Source of the DNA: Microbacterium laevaniformans
GTDB lineage: Bacteria > Actinomycetota > Actinomycetes > Actinomycetales > Microbacteriaceae
Direction: 5' to 3'
Length of the DNA: 64,000 nucleotides
NCBI RefSeq assembly: GCF_016907555.1
Contig: NZ_JAFBCE010000001.1
Location: 2,294,001-2,358,000, forward strand
A program made the position numbers and the translations under genes. The notes beneath the pieces were generated by a model, which searched no databases, had not been told where the DNA came from, and worked only from the letters and a program-made list of their open reading frames with translations. Numbering within the stretch: position 1 is the stretch's first letter; each line of letters opens with the position of its first letter. This document shows, piece after piece, positions 33,808 through 40,751 of the stretch.

Positions 33808-34848
33808 GTGCTGCCCTCCCCCCTGATCGTCGCCGGCCTGTGCACCCCCGAACGGCGCCGTTACGCCGCCGGTCTCGCCGTCGCCACCCGGCGCGGACTG
33901 CTCCGCGTCTCGGCTGGACGCGAGGATGCGGATGCGGGTGCGGCGCCGAGCGATCCCGTCGCGGTGACGCTCGAGCGGGATCGGCACGACGTCGAGCGCT
34001 TCGTGATCGATGCGGACATCGACGTGGACGTGCTGCACCTGGACATCGTCACGCGCACACCGCCTGCACCGATCGTCTGCGTCGTCGACGCCCGGCACAT
34101 GCTGGACGATCTGCGCGACCCGAGTCCGCTCGATGGGCGCCGCCGCAACGGCGACGGCGACGCGGGCGCGCGAGCGCGACGTGCGGTCACGCTGCTCGAG
34201 TCGGCGACCCTCATCAGTCTCGTGCGTTGGGAGCACGTGGAGACCGCCGAGCTGCCGGTGCTCATGGCGCTCGCCTCCCACCTCGCCCCGCGCGGACGGG
34301 TACGCCTGTCCCGCGGCCCGGCGGAGGACCTCCAGGCCCTCGCCGGCTCCGACCCTCGCGGGTTCGACGAGAGCTCGGTGCTGGAGCGCCCCGGATGGGT
34401 GCAGGCGCTGAACGACGAGCACGACCCCTACATGACCGATCCCCGGGTATCGACGGTGCGCTACGAACGACTGCGCCCGTTCCACCCGGCCCGCCTCGCC
34501 GCCGCCCTCGACGAACTCGACACGGGTCGCTTCGGCCTGTTGCTGCGTTCGGCCGGCTTCTGCCGGCTGGCGACGCGCCCCGGCATCCTGGCCCGCTGGA
34601 ACCAGGTCGGCTCGGCGATGTGGATCGACCCGCAAGACGCGAGCATGGAGGCGAGCCTCACGGCGCAGGACCTCGCCCTCACGGGACTCGATCTCATGAC
34701 GGGCGCCGTCGTCGCGACCCTGGACGCCGCGCTGCTCACCGACGCCGAGCTGGAGCAGGGCGCCGCCGGCTGGGCGCGGCTGGAGGATCCCCTTCCCGCG
34801 TGGCCCGTTTTCGCCGACGACACGCTCCCGCACGACCCGCTCGCCTGA
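33808..34848 (+). CDS. CobW C-terminal domain protein lacking the GTPase motifs
   Basis: This 346-aa protein has a recognisable CobW/ZNG1 C-terminal domain: VRYERLRPFHPARLAAALDE near residue 225, then RFGLLLRSAGFCRLATRPG and WNQVGSAMW. The middle shows VCVVDARHMLDDL as in CobW GTPases. The N-terminus, however, has neither a Walker A GxxGxGKT nor the CxCC metal motif, so it cannot be a standard GTP-driven metallochaperone. The GTG at 33808 is chosen because a GAAAGCAGG site precedes it; a GTG at 33769 overlaps the -10 box. The shared Zur-like site ties it to zinc limitation. Confidence 0.75.
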   Translation: MLPSPLIVAGLCTPERRRYAAGLAVATRRGLLRVSAGREDADAGAAPSDPVAVTLERDRHDVERFVIDADIDVDVLHLDIVTRTPPAPIVCVVDARHMLDDLRDPSPLDGRRRNGDGDAGARARRAVTLLESATLISLVRWEHVETAELPVLMALASHLAPRGRVRLSRGPAEDLQALAGSDPRGFDESSVLERPGWVQALNDEHDPYMTDPRVSTVRYERLRPFHPARLAAALDELDTGRFGLLLRSAGFCRLATRPGILARWNQVGSAMWIDPQDASMEASLTAQDLALTGLDLMTGAVVATLDAALLTDAELEQGAAGWARLEDPLPAWPVFADDTLPHDPLA

Positions 34849-34862
34849 GCGCCGTCACGGCG

Positions 34863-35474
34863 TCACGGCGTCGCGAACGCTCTTGCGAGCACGGCAATGA
34901 CGGCGTCGGCGTGCGCGTCGTCGCGCGTCGCGAGCCACCACTGCGCGAGTCCGTCGGCGGTGGCGAGGATCGCCGCGGCGACGACGTCGATATCCCGCAC
35001 GGATGCCGCCGGGCGCGCGGACTGCCAGGCCTCCAGGCGGGCACCGATCTCGGTGAGCGCCGCGGCGCTCTCGATCGCGGCGGCATCCGCCGGCTCGCCC
35101 GACGATCGCGCGAGGATCGTCAGCTCGGCGAGGCACTCGTGCCGGCGCGGATCGGCCCGCACGTCGTCGAGGTAGGCACGCAGCGCTGCGGCGACCGCGC
35201 TCTCCAGCGTCTCCTCGGCGAGCGGCGCCGCCCAGGCGGCCTCCACCGCACGCGCCGACTCGCGTTCGAGCAGCGCGGCGACGAGCGTGCTCTTGGTCCC
35301 GAACGCGTAGGTGACCACGCGGTGCGCCACCCCGGCGCGCTGCGCGACGGTCCGCAGCGAGAGCGCCGTCGCGCCGCCGTCGCGGATCACCTCCCACGCC
35401 GCGTCGAGCAGCTGCCGGCGGCGATCGTCCACGCCCAGGTAGGCGCGGGGCGATGGCGCTTCGTTCACAGCCAT
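34863..35474 (-). CDS. TetR family transcription regulator
   Basis: This roughly 203-aa regulator has an N-terminal TetR helix-turn-helix: RRQLLDAAWEVIRDGGATAL, LRTVAQRAGVAHRVVTYAFG and TKSTLVAALLERES. A helical ligand domain follows. The ATG at 35474 overlaps the ATG of the divergent GNAT gene in the same CATG; a GTG at 35432 (VDDRRRQLL) would leave room for a promoter and is an alternative. It probably controls the neighbouring GNAT gene, as divergent TetR genes often do. Confidence 0.85.
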   Translation of the reverse strand: MAVNEAPSPRAYLGVDDRRRQLLDAAWEVIRDGGATALSLRTVAQRAGVAHRVVTYAFGTKSTLVAALLERESARAVEAAWAAPLAEETLESAVAAALRAYLDDVRADPRRHECLAELTILARSSGEPADAAAIESAAALTEIGARLEAWQSARPAASVRDIDVVAAAILATADGLAQWWLATRDDAHADAVIAVLARAFATP

Positions 35475-36156
35475 GCCGGAGATCACCATCACCCCCGCCC
35501 GCCGCGGCGACCTCCTCGCCGCCGCAGACGTGCTGGCCGAAGCCTTCGAGGCCGACCCGGTGCTCGCCGCGATCGCGCCGACGCCGGGCCGTCGGCGCAC
35601 ACGGCTCGCGCACCTCTTCCATGGGATGCTGGCGGCCGGCGCCTTCACGACCGGAACCGTCGACCTCGCCCGCGACGGGGACGGTTCGATCCTCGGGGTC
35701 GCCGTGTGGGAGGGCCCGGATGCACGGCACGGCGCTCTCGGACGTCTCGTCGGGCAGGCGCCGCACTTCGTGCGCGCCCTGGGATGGCGCGGCATCCCCC
35801 GCGCGCTCTCGCTGTTCTCGCACCTGGAGCGCCAACGTCCCGACTCCCCGCACTGGTACCGGGCCGAGGTGGGCGTGACGGCACGCGCCCGCGGCCGCGG
35901 CGTCGGCGGACGCCTGCTCTCGACTCACCTGGACGCCCTCGACGCGATGCGCCAGAGCGCGTACCTCGAGTCGTCCACCCCGGTCAACCGGCGCCTGTAC
36001 CGACGGCTCGGCTTCGAGGAGGTGCGTCCGATCACCGGGGGCCGGGCGCCCGCCCGAGGGGATGCTGCGGCATCCCGTCACGCATCACGCGTAGCCCGCT
36101 TACCCCCTCGAGCCCAGCCCGTCAACCCACTGCCCTCGCGCCGGCGGCCCTCGTAG
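35473..36156 (+). CDS. GNAT family N-acetyltransferase, possibly frameshifted near its end
   Basis: The protein has GNAT motif A in TARARGRGVGGRLLSTHLDA near residue 137 and motif B in LESSTPVNRRLYRRLGFEEV near residue 160. After GFEEVRPITGG the frame becomes Arg/Ala-rich and runs to 36156, into the CsbD promoter region. A neighbouring frame offers EGMLRHPVTHHA with a stop at 36092-36094, which looks like a natural GNAT ending. A one-base change in the G run near 36036-36041 would explain this. Its start overlaps the TetR start on the other strand. Confidence 0.75.
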   Translation: MPEITITPARRGDLLAAADVLAEAFEADPVLAAIAPTPGRRRTRLAHLFHGMLAAGAFTTGTVDLARDGDGSILGVAVWEGPDARHGALGRLVGQAPHFVRALGWRGIPRALSLFSHLERQRPDSPHWYRAEVGVTARARGRGVGGRLLSTHLDALDAMRQSAYLESSTPVNRRLYRRLGFEEVRPITGGRAPARGDAAASRHASRVARLPPRAQPVNPLPSRRRPS

Positions 36157-36201
36157 CGTCGAGGTCAGGAGTCCGGAGAAGGCCAGAGAAGGGAACACAT
36201 C

Positions 36202-36372
36202 ATGGGTCTCGACGACAAGATCAAGAACGCGGCCGAGGACCTCGGCGGCAAGGTCAAGGAGGGCGTCGGCAAGCTGACGCACAACGAGCGCCTCGAAGCC
36301 GAGGGCGAGGCCGAGCAGGCCAAGGCCCACGTGAAGAAGGCTGGCGAGGACGTCAAGGACGCTTTCAAGTAA
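36202..36372 (+). CDS. CsbD family stress-response protein
   Basis: This 56-aa, highly charged helical protein (MGLDDKIKNAAEDLGGKVKE...) matches the CsbD family, general stress proteins of unknown mechanism controlled by stress sigma factors in other bacteria. A good AGAAGGGA site precedes the ATG, and TAGCGT near 36154 is a likely -10, giving a short leader, unlike the leaderless genes around it. A strong terminator follows, so it is a single-gene transcript. A related gene is at 53223. Confidence 0.9.
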   Translation: MGLDDKIKNAAEDLGGKVKEGVGKLTHNERLEAEGEAEQAKAHVKKAGEDVKDAFK

Positions 36373-36383
36373 GCCTCCCCCCG

Positions 36384-36420
36384 CGCGACGCCTCCGCCCC
36401 CGTCGGGCGGGGGCGTCGCG
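36384..36420 (+). terminator. terminator of the CsbD gene
   Basis: CGCGACGCC (36384-36392) and GGCGTCGCG (36412-36420) form a perfect 9-bp outer stem, extended by C-rich and G-rich inner arms. It lies 11 bp after the CsbD stop codon. Confidence 0.75.
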
Positions 36421-36456
36421 CTGCGTCCGGAGGGGCTCGCCCCTAGAGTGGCGATC

Positions 36457-36894
36457 ATGTCCGCATCCATCGAGCCGTTCTTCACCGTCATCGCGATCGT
36501 GTTCGAGGTGATCGGTGCCCTGGCCATGGTCTCCGGGTGCGTCATCGCGGTCGTGCTGGCGTGGCGCACGCTCCGCCGCGAGCGGCGGGCGCACGCGGCC
36601 TACCTGGTGCTGCGCACCGCGCTGGGGGCGGCGATCCTGCTGGGGCTCGAGGTGCTCGTGGCCGCCGACCTCATCCGCACCATCACCTCGAAGCCGTCGA
36701 TCGAGGACGCTCTGATCCTCGGCCTCATTGTCGTGATCCGGACGGTGCTGTCCATGTCGATCCAGATCGAGATCGAGGGGACGCTCCCGTGGCGCCGCGC
36801 GCTGCTGACCAGCGGCGGCCAGGTGCTCGCGCGCTCGATCGCGCGTGAGCGCGGGGCCGCACGGGCGGACGAGGCATCCTCCGGGACCGCCTGA
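36457..36894 (+). CDS. DUF1622 family membrane protein
   Basis: This 145-aa protein has three transmembrane helices with the family pattern: VIAIVFEVIGALAMVSGCVI, LRTALGAAILLGLEVLVAAD and LIRTITSKPSIEDALILGLI, then VVIRTVLSMSIQIEIEG. The function of DUF1622 is unknown. The ATG at 36457 is favoured over 36448 because TAGAGT (36444-36449) lies seven bases before it. The C-terminus is charged and cytoplasmic. Confidence 0.85.
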   Translation: MSASIEPFFTVIAIVFEVIGALAMVSGCVIAVVLAWRTLRRERRAHAAYLVLRTALGAAILLGLEVLVAADLIRTITSKPSIEDALILGLIVVIRTVLSMSIQIEIEGTLPWRRALLTSGGQVLARSIARERGAARADEASSGTA

Positions 36895-36909
36895 GCCCTC
36901 CCCGCCGCC

Positions 36910-37137
36910 TCAGCTCGAGGCCGCGGCGCCATCCGCGGCGCCAGCGGTCGGCGGCATCCGGCGCACCGCCAACGCCCGCTCACGCATCGAGCCGACGGCG
37001 GGGCCCGACTGCACGAGATCGAGCAGGTAGTTGCGCATCAGGACCACCGACCAGACGTTCAAGGCGAACGTCCCGACCAGGCCGGCGATCGCCAGCACGA
37101 GGTAGGTGGTCGCGAGCGGGGTCCAGCGAGGCGTCAT
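36910..37137 (-). CDS. small single-helix membrane protein
   Basis: This 75-aa protein has one transmembrane helix (TTYLVLAIAGLVGTFALNVW) followed by RNYLLDLVQSGPAVGSMRER and an Ala-rich tail. GAGAAT followed by six bases and the ATG suggests a leaderless start. It lies 45 bp downstream of the molybdopterin oxidoreductase on the same strand. The family is not recognised. Confidence 0.6.
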   Translation of the reverse strand: MTPRWTPLATTYLVLAIAGLVGTFALNVWSVVLMRNYLLDLVQSGPAVGSMRERALAVRRMPPTAGAADGAAASS

Positions 37138-37181
37138 GCCGACATTCTCACGCGCGGGGCTCCGTCGCGGCGGACGAGCGC

Positions 37182-38774
37182 TCACGACGACACGGTGACG
37201 AGAACCCGGTGCCACCCCGTCGACCCGTTCGGGGCGACGGGGGCGCGCTGCTGCTCCTGTAGCTCGCCCTTCTTGTTCCAGGCGCGCACCGCGACGTAGT
37301 GAGTGCCGGGCGCGGCATCCCATTCGTACATCCACTGCACCCAGCTCTCGTCGTTCACCGGCGTGGAAATGGTTGCCGGGATCCAGCCGGTGTCGTCGAT
37401 GTTCACCTCGACGCGGGCGACCCCGGTCGGCTGCGCCCATGCCATGCCCGCGACGGGGACCCGCCCCGGGGCGACGGGACTGCCGACCTTGGGCACGTCG
37501 ACACGAGAGGAGAGCTTGATGGGCGCCTCGGCACTGTAGCCGCGCGGCGTCCAGTACGCCTCGTCGGCCGCGAAGGTCGTCACCTTCAGCTCGGTGAGCC
37601 ACTTCGTCGCCGAGACGTATCCGTAGAGCCCGGGGACGATCATCCGCACCGGGAAGCCGTGCTCGGCCGGGAGCGGCTCGCCGTTCATCGCGACCGCCAG
37701 GATCGCGTCGAGCCCGTCATCCGTGAGCGCCGACAGCGGAGTGCTCGCGGTGTAGCCGTCGACGCTGCGTGAGAGCACCATGTCGGCACCGGCTTGCGGT
37801 CCTGCCATTCGCAGGATGTCGCGGACCGGCACGCCGAGCCACCGCGCGTTTCCCACCAGTCCGCCGCCGACCTCGTTCGACACGCACGTCAAGGTGATGC
37901 CGTACTCGTCCAGCCCCATGCCCACGAGGCCGTCGAAGCTCAGCTCGATGCGACGGTCGACCATGCCGTCCACGACGAGGCGCCAGGTCGACGGGTCGAT
38001 GGCCGGGACGGTGAGCGCCGTGTCGACACGGTAGAAGTCGGCGTTCGGCGTGAAGAGCGGCGAGAGACCGGGAACGTCGAGCTCGGCGCCGGCGGGCACC
38101 GTCAGCGTTCGACGGGGTGCGGGCAGCTTCAGCGCATCGCGGATCGCGTCGACCGATGAGGTCGCGGCCGTCACGACGCGTGCCGTGACGCCGACGATCA
38201 CGGCGGAGACCCCGGCGACACCGGCGAGGCGGAAGAAGCCGCGACGGCCGAGCGCCGGCGCTTCGTCCGAGGCGGTGTCTGCGTCTGCGTCTGCGTCTGC
38301 GTCCGCGCCTTCGAGGGTGCCGCGCCAGAGGCGCAGTCGACGTCCGAGGAGGATCAGGACGACGGAGGCCGCGACGGTGCCGACCACGGGCGGAAGGAAC
38401 GACAGCGGGGTGACACCGGTACGCGAGACGACCGCGGCCGTGGAGAGCACCCCCGCGATGGCGACGATGACGACACCGGACGGGCTGCGCAGGTACTCGA
38501 GGATGCCCCCGATCGCCGAGGCGATGACGACGGCGAGGCCGAGCCCCGCGAGGAGGGCGATCTTGTCGTTCGCACCGAACGTCGCGATCGCGAACTCCTT
38601 GAACGGCTGCGGCACGATGTCGATCACGAAGCCGCCGACCGCAAGGATCGGGCTGGCGGTGCGCGCCAGGAGCAGCGCCAGCAGTTCAGCCGCGCCGAGG
38701 AAGACGGCGCCGCTGACGAGACCCGCGAGGGCGGCGAGGGCGAGCGACGCGCGCCGGCCGGTGTGCGTGGTCAC
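37182..38774 (-). CDS. membrane-anchored molybdopterin oxidoreductase (sulfite-oxidase fold)
   Basis: This 530-aa protein has four N-terminal transmembrane helices (residues 8-150), a linker with an alternating Asp-Ala run near residue 160, a fifth helix after GRRGFFRLAGVAG, and a catalytic domain of the sulfite oxidase/YedY type (about 225-440). The molybdenum-ligating Cys is in ITLTCVSNEVGGGLVGN near residue 300, followed by RWLGVPVRDIL. A C-terminal Ig-like dimerisation domain ends with HYVAVRAWNKKGE. The active site faces outside the membrane. Electron donor and acceptor are unknown. The GTG start has AGGAG upstream. Confidence 0.9.
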   Translation of the reverse strand: MTTHTGRRASLALAALAGLVSGAVFLGAAELLALLLARTASPILAVGGFVIDIVPQPFKEFAIATFGANDKIALLAGLGLAVVIASAIGGILEYLRSPSGVVIVAIAGVLSTAAVVSRTGVTPLSFLPPVVGTVAASVVLILLGRRLRLWRGTLEGADADADADADTASDEAPALGRRGFFRLAGVAGVSAVIVGVTARVVTAATSSVDAIRDALKLPAPRRTLTVPAGAELDVPGLSPLFTPNADFYRVDTALTVPAIDPSTWRLVVDGMVDRRIELSFDGLVGMGLDEYGITLTCVSNEVGGGLVGNARWLGVPVRDILRMAGPQAGADMVLSRSVDGYTASTPLSALTDDGLDAILAVAMNGEPLPAEHGFPVRMIVPGLYGYVSATKWLTELKVTTFAADEAYWTPRGYSAEAPIKLSSRVDVPKVGSPVAPGRVPVAGMAWAQPTGVARVEVNIDDTGWIPATISTPVNDESWVQWMYEWDAAPGTHYVAVRAWNKKGELQEQQRAPVAPNGSTGWHRVLVTVSS

Positions 38775-39033
38775 GATGATCTCCTGCCGCCGGGGTCGGG
38801 GTACCCCTGTTGTTCGGTGCGGGAGGGCGATCGGATGGTGGGGCGGTGGCCGTCGTGTCGTCGACGGCTTCGACGCGGGTGCTCAGGCCGAGCCCGACGC
38901 CTCCGTGCCCTCCGACACATCGCGCCGAGCCGTGGCAGACAGCTCGAAGAGGTGAAGATTCGACTTTCGCATGAAGTCACGAAAAGGTAACGGAAACCCC
39001 TTGTGGCCGTTATCTGGTCGTTATAGAGTGCTC

Positions 39034-39140
39034 GCACGGTAGTTGTTTTGCTGTGGCAGCTACCGGCATGTGATTGCAGGACACTCTTGGTGCAAGGGAC
39101 AAGGGCCGGTCGGAAGCCTCTCCGACCGGCCCTTACTCTT
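39034..39140 (+). ncRNA. candidate small RNA of about 100 nt
   Basis: TTATAGAGT at 39021-39029 resembles a -10 box and would start RNA near 39034. The predicted RNA folds into a hairpin at 39037-39065 (CGGTAG/CTACCG), a small one at 39086-39096 (CTTG-GTG-CAAG) and a 14-bp terminator stem at 39101-39134 followed by TACTCTT. No good reading frame fills it. No known RNA family is recognised, and expression is unproven. Confidence 0.35.
39101..39134 (+). terminator. strong terminator of the candidate small RNA
   Basis: AAGGGCCGGTCGGA (39101-39114), loop AGCCTC, and its perfect complement (39121-39134), then a T-rich tail. No protein gene on the plus strand precedes it, so it terminates an unidentified short transcript or reads leftward. 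Confidence 0.75.
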
Positions 39141-39246
39141 GCGCTACTTCCTCCCCCGTCACACTCCGCCGAGAGTTCTCCACAATCGTTCTCTGACCAG
39201 GATTTATCTTCGCCTCAGTGTCCGAGGCCCGCGAGAGAATCGAGGC

Positions 39247-40599
39247 ATGGTCACCACCGATCCGCACACCGCACGCGCTGAGCGTGCGGTCGTCGGCGAG
39301 ATCGTCGAGGCCCTCGTCGACCGGCGCCGGCGCATCGCGGCGTTGCAAGCGGAGGAGGCGGAACTCCTGCACGCCGCTCAGGAGTTCGCGCTCGCGCAGC
39401 GCGCGACACCGACGGTCGACCGCCACGCCCCGGACGACATCACCGTGCGTTCCGTCGCCGCTGAGATCGGTGCCGCCACGCGTCAGTCCGACCGCACCGT
39501 GCAGACACGCATGGACGATGCCGCGACCCTGGTCACGCGCTTCCCCGCCACGCTCACCGCGCTGGCCGAGGGACGCATCAGCCGTGCGCACGCGGCGGTG
39601 ATCGCGGATGCCGGGGTACGCGTGACCGATGACCATGCCCGTGCCGCCTACGAGGCGGCCGCTCTCGCCGTCGCCGAGCGGGAGACGGCGGGCAGGCTGC
39701 GCCCGGCCGCCCGACGACTGGCCGACCGGCTGGACCCGGCTCCCGTCGAGGACCGCCACCGGGTCGCGTGCCGCGAGCGGCGCGTCTGGGTCGCCGACCG
39801 CGACGACGGCATCGCCGAGCTCGGGCTGACCGGTCCGGCACACCTCGTGCACGGCGTCTTCGACCGCCTCACGCAGCTCGCGAAGGCTATCGCCGGCAAC
39901 GGCCGTCGTCCGGTGGCGGATGCCGACCCCGCAGGAGAGATCGGAGCGATTCCGGACGGGACGATCCCCGCCGCCGTCGACGCGGCCTCTGCGCCGACAA
40001 CCGATACGCGCCGACTCGACGAGATCCGCGTGGACGTCGCGCTCGACCTTCTGCTGTGCGGCCACGCGACGGCCGAGGCGAGCAACGACAGCATCCCCGC
40101 GGCCGACGCGATCCGCGCGCGTGTGCAGATCACCGTTCCGATGACCACCCTCATCGCGGACGGGGAGGAACCGGCCGATCTGACCGGCTACGGCACCATC
40201 GACCCCGCGCTCGCCCGCGAGATCGCGGGGAGCACGCCCGGCTGGGACCGCCTGCTGATCAGCCCGAGCACGGGAGCCGTTCTCGCCGTCGACCGCTATC
40301 GCCCGTCTCGAGAGCAGCTGCGGCTGCTCCGCGCGCGCGACGAGCACTGCCGCTTCCCCGGATGCCGTCAGCCGCTCCCACGCTGCGACGTCGACCACAC
40401 CATAGCCCGCGAACACGACGGCCCGACCACGGTGACGAACCTGGCGCATCTCTGTCGACGACATCACACGCTCAAACACCACTCGGCCTGGCGCGTCCGA
40501 CAGCGGGCGGACGGGACGCTCGAATGGACCAGCCCCGGCGGCCGCGTGCACGACGACCGCCCCGCGCGCACGCTCGTGTTCGAACCACCGCCGTTCTGA
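39247..40599 (+). CDS. HNH endonuclease with DUF222 domain
   Basis: This 450-aa protein has the DUF222 helical domain (about 20-230, including VRSVAAEIGAATRQSDRTVQ and ALAEGRISRAHAAVIADAG) and a C-terminal HNH nuclease: CRFPGCRQPLPRCDVDHTIA, then TNLAHLCRRHHTLKH near residue 400. The Cys pairs bind zinc and the DHT/HH residues are catalytic. These proteins are multicopy in actinobacteria and of unclear role; some resemble mobile 13E12-repeat proteins. The ATG at 39247 follows GAGAAT plus six bases. Confidence 0.92.
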   Translation: MVTTDPHTARAERAVVGEIVEALVDRRRRIAALQAEEAELLHAAQEFALAQRATPTVDRHAPDDITVRSVAAEIGAATRQSDRTVQTRMDDAATLVTRFPATLTALAEGRISRAHAAVIADAGVRVTDDHARAAYEAAALAVAERETAGRLRPAARRLADRLDPAPVEDRHRVACRERRVWVADRDDGIAELGLTGPAHLVHGVFDRLTQLAKAIAGNGRRPVADADPAGEIGAIPDGTIPAAVDAASAPTTDTRRLDEIRVDVALDLLLCGHATAEASNDSIPAADAIRARVQITVPMTTLIADGEEPADLTGYGTIDPALAREIAGSTPGWDRLLISPSTGAVLAVDRYRPSREQLRLLRARDEHCRFPGCRQPLPRCDVDHTIAREHDGPTTVTNLAHLCRRHHTLKHHSAWRVRQRADGTLEWTSPGGRVHDDRPARTLVFEPPPF

Positions 40600-40751
40600 A
40601 ATCACGCCACCCGACCTACCCGGCCCGATCGCCGCAGGACCGTCCGCGTGCCGATCACGTGACGATCGCGCCACGCTGCGCAGCATCCTCGAAGGCGACG
40701 AGCCCGGCGACAGCGACGACCTGGATCGCGGAGCGCCGGCCTGACGACGCG

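Larger units (their letters stand above)
38775..39246. other. long intergenic region with a candidate small RNA
   Basis: No certain gene is seen in these 472 bp. The left part (38775-38955) is GC-rich, and a plus-strand frame ending at 38955 looks codon-biased but has no start of its own. From 38956 the sequence turns AT-richer, holds a promoter-like element (39012-39030), three hairpins and a terminator (39101-39134). The last 110 bp lead to the HNH gene with a GAGAAT box six bases before its ATG. Confidence 0.5.

Noticed and set aside
38763..38955. Codon-biased plus-strand stretch ending SRRAVADSSKR
   Set aside because: It has no start codon outside the molybdopterin gene and no recognised domain; perhaps an old gene tail, but too weak to call.
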